NCBI GenBank assembly: GCA_045655245.1
Contig: JAZOOX010000033.1
Span: forward strand, 1 to 48,095
Source: RGIG8785 sp045655245
Lineage (GTDB): Bacteria > Bacillota > Clostridia > RGIG8785
Direction of reading: 5' to 3'
DNA length: 48,095 nt
The notes beneath the pieces are model-generated. The model worked only from the letters and a program-made list of their open reading frames with translations. It was not told the origin of the DNA and did not search any database. Every line of letters starts with the position of its first letter. The stretch's first letter is position 1. Position numbers and translations under genes: made by a program. This document shows positions 1-7,300 of the stretch, piece after piece.

Positions 1-68
1 ATGACTCGACACGTGGTTACGGGATATTTATTGAAAACATGCTAGCGGAGGCAGAGAAAATAAAATAA
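1..68 (+). CDS. spoIVB: SpoIVB peptidase, C-terminal tail (gene continues left of window)
   Basis: Reading frame 3 from position 3 gives DSTRGYGIFIENMLAEAEKIK then a stop at 66-68 (residues given in order; only the last 21 are in the window). Family knowledge: SpoIVB is the S55-family serine peptidase that triggers sigma-K activation during sporulation, and it ends with a conserved stretch of the type NDPT-x-GYG-(I/V)-x-(I/V)-E-x-ML. The tail is more AT-rich than the second spoIVB tail found at 3500-3637, which suggests it belongs to the inserted island rather than to the ancestral gene. It is followed at once by a hairpin terminator. The N-terminal part, the catalytic residues and the reading frame continuity cannot be seen here. 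Confidence 0.72.
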   Translation, partial: DSTRGYGIFIENMLAEAEKIK

Positions 69-79
69 TGGACAACAGA

Positions 80-108
80 AACACTCACTATTTTTGGTGG
101 GTGTTTTT
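80..108 (+). terminator. Intrinsic terminator after the spoIVB tail
   Basis: AACACTCAC at 80-88 pairs with GTGGGTGTT at 97-105 (one G-U pair) around an 8-nt loop and runs into a T stretch. It lies 12 nt after the spoIVB stop. Confidence 0.7.
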
Positions 109-141
109 GTCTAAAAACTTTAATAATTTTTTAGACAAAAA
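104..141. promoter_or_regulatory. Perfect 14-bp inverted repeat upstream of the XRE gene
   Basis: TTTTTGTCTAAAAA at 104-117 is repeated in inverted form at 128-141 with a 10-bp spacer. It overlaps the T tail of the preceding terminator and lies 42 bp upstream of the -35 box of the XRE-immA promoter. It could be an operator for the adjacent XRE regulator or a second hairpin. Confidence 0.55.
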
Positions 142-182
142 GCGAAAGTAAACTTTTTGAGAAAATAAATTAACCAAAAAGG

Positions 183-211
183 TTGACAAAACAAAATTTG
201 TATGTTATAAT
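183..211 (+). promoter_or_regulatory. Consensus sigma-A promoter for XRE-immA
   Basis: TTGACA at 183-188 and TATAAT at 206-211 with a 17-bp spacer: both hexamers match consensus exactly. The transcript would start near 218 and reach the ATG at 253, with an AGGAGG site at about 239-245. Confidence 0.85.
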
Positions 212-252
212 GAGCTTGTGATTTGAAAAATCATAATTAGGAGGTTACAAAA

Positions 253-612
253 ATGATTACTGCTTTTGGAAAATTTTTGCGTATTCTAAGAATGGATAAC
301 GGAGAAATTTTAAAGACTATGGCTGAAAAACTTGAAGTTACATCTTCTTTTCTTTCAGCAGTAGAGAACGGCAAGAAAAAAATTCCCGGGGATTGGGCAG
401 AAAAAATCAGCAATTTATATTCATTATCCAATGAGAAGATTATCGAATTGCAAAATGCCATAAGCGAAACAAATGAATGTGTTGAAATTGGACTCGCAAA
501 CCTCAATTTCAAGCAAAGAGAATTAGCGTTTTCATTTGCCCGCAAGTTAAATGGCTTTAATGATAACGAATTGCAAAAGTTATGGCAGATTTTAAAGGAG
601 GACAAAAACTGA
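253..612 (+). CDS. XRE-family phage-type repressor
   Basis: 119 aa. The first ~60 residues form a helix-turn-helix of the Cro/CI type (FGKFLRILRMDNGEILKTMA, then a recognition helix around TSSFLSAVENGKKKIP). The C-terminal half is helical and lysine-rich with no clear domain. The start follows a strong TAGGAGG site. The gene is 3 nt upstream of an ImmA-type peptidase. In known elements such as ICEBs1 this pair is a repressor (ImmR) and the protease that inactivates it (ImmA), so this protein probably keeps the island quiet by binding near its own promoter; the inverted repeat at 104-141 is a candidate site. The target and inducer are inferred, not seen. Confidence 0.82.
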   Translation: MITAFGKFLRILRMDNGEILKTMAEKLEVTSSFLSAVENGKKKIPGDWAEKISNLYSLSNEKIIELQNAISETNECVEIGLANLNFKQRELAFSFARKLNGFNDNELQKLWQILKEDKN

Positions 613-615
613 TTT

Positions 616-1137
616 ATGGCAAATGTGGTTGCACAAGGTATATCAAGAAAAAAGATAAGAGCTTTTACCAAATATGTTCGTGAATTATGTGGAATGACAG
701 ACCGTATGTATTTCCCGGTAGTGGAATTTCTTGAAATCATTCTGCCGAATTTAATTGATGATTTTACATATGAGATAATTGAGTATTCAGAAATGCCGGA
801 TAAAGAGGGCGAAACTATCCCAAGTCTTAATACAATTAAAATTCGTGAAGATGTTTACGAAAAAGCTACTCAGGGTGACGGCAGAGCAAGATTTACAATT
901 TTACACGAAGTCGGACACTTGCTTATGCATGATAATGATAGAGTTGCACTTTGTAGAAAATCAGACAAAGCTCCTTTAAAAGCTTATGAAGATCCCGAAT
1001 GGCAGGCTGATGTTTTTGCCGGAGAACTTTTGATAGCGGAACATCTTGTCAAAGGTATGAGTGTAAATGAGATTGAAATTCGTTGTGGTGCTTCTCATGC
1101 AGCAGCAGAGTGTCAATATAAACAAATAAGGAGGTAG
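616..1137 (+). CDS. ImmA/IrrE-family zinc metallopeptidase
   Basis: 173 aa. The hallmark HEVGH zinc-binding motif is present (around residues 97-101, in FTILHEVGHLLMHD), followed by the usual acidic stretch DPEWQADVFAGELL that supplies the third ligand. Family knowledge: ImmA-type proteases cleave the partner XRE repressor and so derepress mobile elements. The gene starts 3 nt after the repressor stop codon, with the ribosome site GGAGG inside the end of the repressor gene, so the two are co-transcribed. The protein ends with a short basic tail (QYKQIRR). Nothing suggests truncation. Confidence 0.86.
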   Translation: MANVVAQGISRKKIRAFTKYVRELCGMTDRMYFPVVEFLEIILPNLIDDFTYEIIEYSEMPDKEGETIPSLNTIKIREDVYEKATQGDGRARFTILHEVGHLLMHDNDRVALCRKSDKAPLKAYEDPEWQADVFAGELLIAEHLVKGMSVNEIEIRCGASHAAAECQYKQIRR

Positions 1138-1175
1138 CTGAAATGTTTAGTATCAGTTTTACTTGAAAAAAGAAA

Positions 1176-1278
1176 AAACACATTAGAAAAGTTGCTGGTA
1201 ACAACTAATCAATGTGTTTCATCACGGATATGCTGAAAGCATACCTATTAACTGTAGTTATATTTTAGCATATTCGTG
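1176..1278 (+). ncRNA. Candidate structured RNA downstream of immA
   Basis: Between immA and the DUF4417 gene there is no convincing ORF except a 7-codon reading (MFSISFT) at 1143 behind a good ribosome site. The DNA is instead rich in inverted repeats. AAACACATT 1176-1184 pairs with AATGTGTTT 1211-1219. CACGGATATGCT ending at 1234 can pair with AGCATATTCGTG at 1267-1278 (one G-U). Inside that, TATGCT 1229-1234 can alternatively pair with AGCATA 1238-1243. Two competing stems of this kind are typical of a folded or switching RNA. Family unknown. Confidence 0.4.
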
Positions 1279-1354
1279 AATCAAAATCAATACTTTTGGG
1301 GAATTTTCTTCTCAAAAAACGAAAAAATTATTTGTAGGAGGTTATTTTTGATTC

Positions 1355-2015
1355 ATGAATAACAAAAAATTTAATAATTATGATGTATTCCATGCTTCTC
1401 TTGTTGAAAATGCAGACTTTGGGCTATATTGAATTGCCTGTAATAAAAACAAGCGATAAATTGCCGGAAAAGGTTGTAACATTTTCAAAAGCAATGTCAA
1501 AATCATGGTCGGATTTCGACTGTTGGATTGTGTTTTACGAGCACGACAAAGAATTTGAAAGGCTTTGGAATAACCCAAAACAGTATTTGGACAAGCTGAA
1601 GAAATTCAAAGGTGTTATTTCTCCGGATTTCAGTTTGTACCGAAATATGCCGCTTGTGATGCAGATGTGGAATACATATCGAGGCAAAGCTTTAGCTGTG
1701 TGGTTGCAGAACAATGATGTTGAAATCATACCCAATGTAAGATTTGGAGACGAAAGAACCTTTTCTTTCTGCTTTGACGGGGTAGAAGAAAATAAGGCTG
1801 TTGCAATAGGTACACATGGTTGTATCAAACGCAAAGAGGATAAAATATTCTTCAAAGTAGGTCTTGCCCGAATGGTGCAAAGGCTGTCGCCTAAAACCAT
1901 AATAGTTTATGGCAGTGCACCCGACAATATTTTCAAACCCTATAAGGATATGGGTATCAACATCATAGCTTTTGAAAGCGAATTTTCAAAGTCCAGAAAG
2001 CAGGTGACTGCTTAA
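1355..2015 (+). pseudogene. DUF4417 protein with a +1 frameshift
   Basis: The natural start is the ATG at 1355 behind TAGGAGG, giving MNNKKFNNYDVFHASLVENA; this frame stops at 1430. The remainder (EL PVIK...SKSRKQVTA) continues to 2015 in another frame. The switch falls in the run TTTGGG at 1418-1423, where one surplus G breaks the frame; removing it restores a continuous protein of about 219 aa. The downstream frame has the look of DUF4417 proteins of mobile elements (FYEHDKEFERLWNNP, SPDFSLYRNMPLVMQMWNTY, FGDERTFSFCFDG, IIVYGSAP). Function of this family is not known to me. It could be a genuine pseudogene, a sequencing error in a short G run, or rescued by slippage. It overlaps the next gene by one base. 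Confidence 0.7.
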
Positions 2016-2575
2016 TGGGTGCAGGAAAATCAGGAAATTTCGGTAATACCAAAGGCAATAGTTTAGATGCCCTAAGCAATCTGCTGACTGCCGCATCGCT
2101 TATTCCGGGGTTGGATACTTTTACGAACTTGGCATCTATACCTGTTGACCTTGCAAGAGGAGATTTTCTTTCAGCAGGACTTAGTGCTGTAGGTGTAATT
2201 CCGGTTGTTGGTGAAGTTGCAGATACTGCAAAACTTGCTAAAATGGCAGATAAGGCTGCAGATGCCGCCAAAGTTGCAGATAGAATATCAGATGCAGCAA
2301 AAGGTGTAAAAAGAATTTCGCCATCAAAGTTAACACAAACTCATAAACTTACATTGAGTAAAAAGCAATATAGTAATCTTGTGGAAAGTATAAGAAAAAA
2401 TGGGATTACTGAACCAATCAAGTATGTTGAGTATAAAGGTACAAAGTATGTTGTTGACGGACATCATAGACTAAGAGCGGCAAAACAACTTGGATTAGAT
2501 AAAATTCCAACACAAAAGGTTTCGTTGCCGTACAAAGGCTACAAGACCGTTAATGATTTACTTTGGTTTGATTAA
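2015..2575 (+). CDS. Pretoxin-like protein with C-terminal ParB/Srx-type domain
   Basis: 186 aa. Residues ~25-85 contain a hydrophobic, alanine/glycine-rich segment (LIPGLDTFTNLASIPVDLAR, then VGVIPVVGEVADTAKLAKM) that resembles the pretoxin linker preceding toxin modules in polymorphic toxin systems. Residues ~105-175 form a ParB-like domain with the signature DGHHRLRAAKQLG, which in this fold contributes to nucleotide or nucleic-acid handling. The ATG overlaps the stop of the DUF4417 gene (TAATG), implying translational coupling. There is no secretion signal or long delivery domain, so this is a free-standing toxin-like module or an island-encoded DNA-binding protein. Nuclease activity is inference; no immunity protein is obvious. 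Confidence 0.6.
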   Translation: MGAGKSGNFGNTKGNSLDALSNLLTAASLIPGLDTFTNLASIPVDLARGDFLSAGLSAVGVIPVVGEVADTAKLAKMADKAADAAKVADRISDAAKGVKRISPSKLTQTHKLTLSKKQYSNLVESIRKNGITEPIKYVEYKGTKYVVDGHHRLRAAKQLGLDKIPTQKVSLPYKGYKTVNDLLWFD

Positions 2576-2594
2576 ACAGAAAGGGGGACTAATC

Positions 2595-3269
2595 TTGATA
2601 TATATTACAGGTGATACACACATTCCGGTTGATATCGGGAAGCTTTCTACAAAGCGTTTTCCCGAGCAGAAAGAAATGACTAAAAGTGATTATGTAATCA
2701 TATGTGGTGATTTTGGTGGTGTATGGGATGGTAGTAATGAAGAAAAATATTGGATAAAGTGGCTTAAAAGTAAGAATTTCACAACGCTTTTTGTTGATGG
2801 AAATCATGAAAATTTTGATATGCTCTATAATCTCCCAACAGTGGAATTTTGCGGTGGTATAGCACACAAAGTTGATGATGGAATATATCATTTGATTAGA
2901 GGCGAAGCATACAACATTGACGGAAAGAAATTCTTTGTATTTGGTGGAGCAAGTTCGCACGACAAAGAACGTCGAACTGAAGGGAAAAACTGGTGGAAAG
3001 ATGAACTGCCGAGCGAACATGAATACAGGAATGCAGAAAACACTCTGAAGAAAAATGATTTAAAATTTGACTATATCATAACACATTCTGCCCCGACATC
3101 TGTTCAAACAGAAATCGCTTCCACATACGAAATTAACGAACTCACAGAGTTCTTAGAAAAGATAAAGAATAATGTGGCTTGTAAAAAATGGTTTTTTGGA
3201 CATTATCATCAGGACAAGTGTATTGACAAAAAATATATTGCAATATTTGACTCAATTTACAAAATATAA
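2595..3269 (+). CDS. Calcineurin-like metallophosphoesterase
   Basis: About 224 aa from a TTG start at 2595, chosen because AAGGGGGA lies 6-8 nt upstream; a longer reading from 2553 would start inside the previous gene. The metal-binding motifs of the family occur in order: GDTHIP near the N-terminus, GDFGG, GNHEN, THSAP and C-terminal GHYHQD. Such enzymes hydrolyse phosphomonoesters or phosphodiesters with two metal ions. The closing region looks complete (YIAIFDSIYKI). AT-rich codon use matches the rest of the island. Whether it serves as defence, immunity or housekeeping cargo cannot be told from sequence. Confidence 0.82.
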   Translation: MIYITGDTHIPVDIGKLSTKRFPEQKEMTKSDYVIICGDFGGVWDGSNEEKYWIKWLKSKNFTTLFVDGNHENFDMLYNLPTVEFCGGIAHKVDDGIYHLIRGEAYNIDGKKFFVFGGASSHDKERRTEGKNWWKDELPSEHEYRNAENTLKKNDLKFDYIITHSAPTSVQTEIASTYEINELTEFLEKIKNNVACKKWFFGHYHQDKCIDKKYIAIFDSIYKI

Positions 3270-3276
3270 AATCAAA

Positions 3277-3302
3277 GGCAGGATGAAAGTCCTGTCTTTT
3301 TT
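3277..3302 (+). terminator. Intrinsic terminator closing the island operon
   Basis: GGCAGGA at 3277-3283 pairs with TCCTGTC at 3290-3296 (one G-U), loop of 6, followed by a run of T residues. Confidence 0.8.
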
Positions 3303-3405
3303 GTAACAAAACTTGTATAACTTTTATTACAAAGTGTGGCTCTCCGATCGTACAAATTCGGGAGTCCGATAATACACTACATACAAAAATTTGAAAAGAA
3401 ATGAG

Positions 3406-3469
3406 ATTTCCGTCATGATTTCCTTCATTTCCCTCATTATTACCTTCAATTTCGGGCTTATTTCCTTCA
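3406..3469. repeat. Five ATTWCCNTCA decamers near the right island junction
   Basis: Copies start at 3406, 3418, 3427, 3439 and 3460. Spacings (12, 9, 12, 21) are all multiples of 3, so they may reflect a short repetitive peptide. A possible plus-strand hydrophobic peptide (VMISFISLIITFNFGLISFK) reads through them but has no ribosome site. They could also be recombinase or accessory-factor sites beside the attachment site. Confidence 0.35.
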
Positions 3470-3499
3470 AGATTTCAAAAATTGAAAAAATGTTGTCCC

Positions 3500-3637
3500 C
3501 TATTGACAACACTCGTGAGCGGCAGCCCCATTATTCAGGACGGGAAACTAATCGGTGCGGTGACCCACGTTTTTGTGAATGACCCGACCCGCGGGTACGG
3601 CGTGTTTGTGGAGAATATGTTGAATGAGATGAAATAA
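3500..3637 (+). pseudogene. spoIVB: Displaced ancestral 3' end of spoIVB
   Basis: The frame ending in TAA at 3635-3637 reads VSGSPIIQDGKLIGAVTHVF, VNDPTRGYGVFVENMLNEMK. Family knowledge: the SpoIVB catalytic serine lies in a GMSGSP-type motif, and GAVTHVxVNDPTxGYG is its C-terminal signature, so this fragment contains the serine motif and everything after it but no promoter, start or N-terminal part. It is GC-rich like the host genes to its right, unlike the tail at 1-68. The homology begins at about 3515. It sits upstream of spo0A, the usual neighbour of spoIVB in sporulating Firmicutes, supporting the view that this was the original location of the gene's end. Confidence 0.8.
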
Positions 3638-3702
3638 AGCCATTGCCTTTTGACGACGGGTTTGTTTTTCAGAAGTGTTGTCTGTATTGCAACAAGAGAA
3701 GA

Positions 3703-3726
3703 AGTACCCCTTGGGGTGCTTTTTTC
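3703..3726 (+). terminator. Terminator originally serving spoIVB
   Basis: AGTACCCC 3703-3710 pairs with GGGGTGCT 3713-3720, followed by a T run. It lies about 65 nt after the displaced spoIVB stop. Confidence 0.75.
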
Positions 3727-3752
3727 TTGCGATTTTTCGTTATGGGAGGTAA

Positions 3753-3781
3753 TTGACAATCTTAAAAATCTGTTGTATAAT
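3753..3781 (+). promoter_or_regulatory. Consensus promoter for the YbjN-like gene
   Basis: TTGACA 3753-3758 and TATAAT 3776-3781, 17-bp spacer; both boxes perfect. Predicts strong constitutive transcription of the gene at 3807. Confidence 0.85.
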
Positions 3782-3806
3782 GTAAAAAAATAAGGAGGAT
3801 GACAAA

Positions 3807-4211
3807 ATGAACACTTGCGCACAACTTTTCATCGACGATTTAAAAGCCAAAGATTTCAATTTTGACGTACACGAACCCGAAGCCGACCTGACCATTGTTT
3901 CCCTGCCCTTCAGCGGAAAGACCGTCAATATTTTCTTTAACGGCGAGAACGGCACTTATCTGTCGTTATACATGAAGTACGAAAGTATCCCCGAAGAAAA
4001 ATTGGTCGATGTTATCATCGCCTGTAACGAGCTGAATACCGAGTACAAATGGGCGACTTTCTACGTAGACAAGGACCGCGACCTGATGATCCATGACGAT
4101 GCGATCCTGTCTGTGGGTAATGCAGCAGCAGAAGCCTTTGAAATTATGGCTCGTATTATTAAAATCGCGGATGATGTAAAGCCGACCATTATGAAGGCCA
4201 TCTACGCATAA
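3807..4211 (+). CDS. YbjN-like / type III chaperone-fold protein
   Basis: 134 aa, acidic, no membrane segment. Sequence features match YbjN-domain proteins: alternating strands such as DLTIVSLPFSGKTVNIFFNG and LSLYMKYESIPEEKLVDVII, a central NELNTEYKWATFYVD with the typical N-x-LN-x-x-x-(K/R)-(W/F) turn, and a C-terminal helix (AAAEAFEIMARIIKIADDVK). The fold is related to secretion chaperones that hold partner proteins. Ribosome site AAGGAGG sits 8 nt before the ATG. The gene is followed by a hairpin and then by a giant AAA+/M41 protease fusion, so a role as adaptor or substrate-holding partner of that protease is a reasonable but untested guess. Confidence 0.72.
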   Translation: MNTCAQLFIDDLKAKDFNFDVHEPEADLTIVSLPFSGKTVNIFFNGENGTYLSLYMKYESIPEEKLVDVIIACNELNTEYKWATFYVDKDRDLMIHDDAILSVGNAAAEAFEIMARIIKIADDVKPTIMKAIYA

Positions 4212-4263
4212 AGCTGAGGGGAGTTCAACACAAGGGGTTTAACTTCCACCGACTCCAATTTTC

Positions 4264-4292
4264 GGCTCATCGCACTACGATGGGCCGTTTTT
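4264..4292 (+). terminator. Terminator/attenuator between the YbjN-like gene and the AAA protease
   Basis: GGCTCATCG 4264-4272 pairs with CGATGGGCC 4278-4286 (one G-U), 5-nt loop, then GTTTTT. No separate promoter is evident before the next ATG, so the hairpin probably makes the small protein much more abundant than the protease. Confidence 0.75.
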
Positions 4293-4316
4293 ACTATTTA
4301 AAAAGGATGAAAACCA

Positions 4317-7300
4317 ATGTACAAGATTAAAATCAGCATTTTTATTCGGAGCCTGAACGCCGTCAGCGACTACGAAAAAAAGAAGGGGAGCAAGTTTTGG
4401 GAGGACTTGTCGGCAAAAGTTACCGAAAAAACGGGGCTCCAGACTGCGTTTAACGGCGGAGCGTTTGTCCGCTCGGCAGAATTGACTTCCCAGCGTTCGG
4501 CAGGCTACTTCCGTGAAGCAATGAACACCGTCCTGCCCCAACTGCTGGAGGGGCAGGCGTTAGACTCGGTGGTGGTCACCGTCACCGAAAAGGAAACCTT
4601 TGGCACGGCGCAGGAGGCACCTGCGGCCTCTGCACCCGCCCCCGACCATAGCCTTTACGGGCGGGTAGGAGTGCTCAAACAGCTGAAGGACGGACTGTTG
4701 TCCAAGATCCGCGGTCAGCGCCACGCCGTAGACGAGGTGGTGCGGGGTGTGTTTGAAAGTGAACTCTTTGCCGCCCATAACGAAAAGCGAAAAGGCCCTC
4801 TTGCCACCTTCCTGTTTGCAGGACCTTCGGGGGTGGGCAAGACCTTCCTTGCAGAACAGTGCGGGGAACTGTTGGGGCGCAAGACCCTGATCGTGGATAT
4901 GAGCGAGTACTCGGACAACCTTGCCAACGGCAAGTTCAACGGCAACCACGGCGAGGCGGCGGTGGTGACGGGGTTTGTCCGTGAACATCCTGACGGGATC
5001 ATCGTTTTTGACGAGATTGAAAAGGCGCATATTAACACCATCCACCTCTTTTTACAGATTTTAGACGCGGGACGGTTGATGGACCATCAAATTAAAAAGG
5101 AAGTCTCCTTCCGCAACAATATAATCATAATGACCACCAATGCAGGTCGGGATTTATACGATGATACCACCGTTTGTGATCTGTCCATGACCCCGCGAAG
5201 TGTGATTTTGGAAGGTCTGCGCTCGGATAAGGATGCCCGTGGCGAACCCTTCTTCCCCGAGTGTATTGTGACCCGTATGGCAAACGGGAACGTGATCCTG
5301 TTCAATCATTTAGAACCCTACGCCCTGATGCAAATCGTCCGTGACGAGATCGCTTTGCAGGTGTGTTTGTTCGAGCAATCGGCAGGGGTCAAGGTGGAAT
5401 ACTCCCCCGAGCAACTGTCGGCTTTGGTCTTGTATAACGGTGGCGGAATCGCCGACGCCCGCACCCTGCGGGGGTTGGCGCGGAGTATCCTGGTGCGGGA
5501 ATTGCAGGAGGTTGTGATGCAGCTCCATACCCGCGGCGCCGATGCGGTCAACGGTCTAAAAACGGTCAATATCACTGTCAACACCCGCAATGCAGGGGAG
5601 GCGGAAAACCTCTTTGTCTGCCGTGAAAAGATGTACGCTGCTGTATTCGCCAAGGATGAAAAAGAACTGTTCACCAACGGCGAGGAGATGCAGTTCGAAC
5701 TCTTTACCGACGGCGACCTGTTTAAGCGCAGGGTCCGCGGCGTTACCGACTGTGTTTTGATCGACCCCTTGCTGGGTGCCGAGGGGATCGAACAGCTCCC
5801 CAACGACGTGGACGATCTGGACTCGGACGGAATGCGGATGTTTGCCTACCTGCGGGAATTTACACCCGAGATTCCCGTTTATATTTTAGACACCGACCCC
5901 CAAGCGGCACGTTCCTTTGACACGCTTTTGGCAAAGGGCGCAAGAGGGGTCATTGCCTGTGACCCTTCCGCAAAAGACGATTTTGGCAAAGCTTTGAAAG
6001 AACTGGCTTTTGCCGCAATGATCAACAACGCCGTCTTTTCTTTGGGACGGTCGGGCAAGGTGCTGAATTTTAACTTCGCCCAATATATCATCGATGATTC
6101 CTGTGCCGTGCTTTCGGCAGAAAAACTGCAGTTGCGGAGTGCTCCCCGCGGCGCAGACAGCAAGACCATCGCCCAAAAAGGCGAAAACAACAACCTGAAA
6201 TTCAAGGACATCATCGGTTGCAAAGCCGCAAAAGAAGCTTTAAGTGACTATGTAAAGATGCTCAACGACCCCCGTTCCATTGCCCTGTCGGGGAAGAAAA
6301 TGCCCAAAGGTGTCCTGCTCTATGGTCCTCCCGGAACAGGTAAGACCATGCTGGCAAAAGCCATGGCAAACGAATGCAACGCCACCTTTATCCCCACCTC
6401 GGCGACCGCTTTCTTCGGCTCGCTGGTGGGCGAGACCGAACGGAATATCCGCGAGATTTTCAAACGGGCACGGCGGTACGCACCTTCGATCATCTTTATC
6501 GACGAGGTGGATGCCATCGGCCGTAAGCGCACGGGCGGGATCGGCTCGGTGCATAACGAGGATGCCCTGACCACCTTCCTGGCAGAAATGGACGGCTTTG
6601 TTGCTGACGAAAAACGCCCCGTATTCATCCTGGCGGCAACCAACTACGGCATCGATGAAAGTAATGAGCGGTCGCTGGACGCCGCATTCGTCCGCCGCTT
6701 TAACGACAAACTCTTCATCGATCTGCCCGATACCGACGAGCGGTACGAATTTTTGGTCGCCTGCCTGAAAAAACACGGCATCCACTTCGGTGCCGACCAC
6801 GAAAAGATTTTGAAGAATATGGCGGCGCGTACGGGCGGTATGAGCAACGCCGACCTGGATATGATGCACGGCCAGTTCGTGCGGACGCTGGGGGACAAAG
6901 AACCCGACAGCAACGCCTATATGAACGCCCTTGACCGCTTCCGTTTTGGTGAGGTCAATCAAATGGATCCCGACCACCTGCGTCAGACCGCTTGTCACGA
7001 GGCAGGCCATGCGTTGGTCTGCAAACTTTGCGGCATTACCCCGTCTTTCCTGACCGTGGTCTCCCGCGGGAACTACGGCGGGTTTATGGAAAGTGCAGGA
7101 GAAGCCGAGCGCGGCACCCTGACCTTCAACCAGCTGATGGATCGGGTCTGTCGCTGTCTGGCGGGTCGGATCGCCGAAATCGAGGTTTACGGCGCTGATG
7201 CAGGGGTTAACACGGGCGCCTCTTCCGATTTGGCAAAGGCGCGGCACTTCATCCAAAAGAGCCTTGAGGATTTTGCCATGGGCGAAAAGATCTTCTTAAA

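Larger units (their letters stand above)
69..3514. mobile_element. AT-rich genomic island lodged in the 3' end of spoIVB
   Basis: The segment is flanked by two different copies of the spoIVB C-terminal coding sequence: one ending at 68, the other spanning 3500-3637. It is clearly more AT-rich than everything to its right. It carries typical accessory cargo: XRE repressor, ImmA metallopeptidase, DUF4417, a pretoxin/ParB-like protein and a calcineurin-type phosphoesterase. The simplest reading is site-specific integration inside spoIVB by an element that brought its own replacement 3' end and displaced the ancestral one to its far side. The left crossover must lie just left of the window; the right one is near 3512-3530, close to the catalytic-serine codon. 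No integrase, excisionase or transposase gene is visible, so the element may be decayed, dependent on a helper, or part of a tandem array extending leftwards. Confidence 0.65.

Noticed and set aside
3327..3582. Small ORFs on both strands at the right island edge
   Set aside because: No ribosome sites; the plus-strand one reads out of frame into the spoIVB tail. The hydrophobic peptide is mentioned only as a possibility.
6240..7256. Long minus-strand ORF opposite the AAA protease
   Set aside because: Shadow of the real gene caused by its codon bias; no start signals and no family features.
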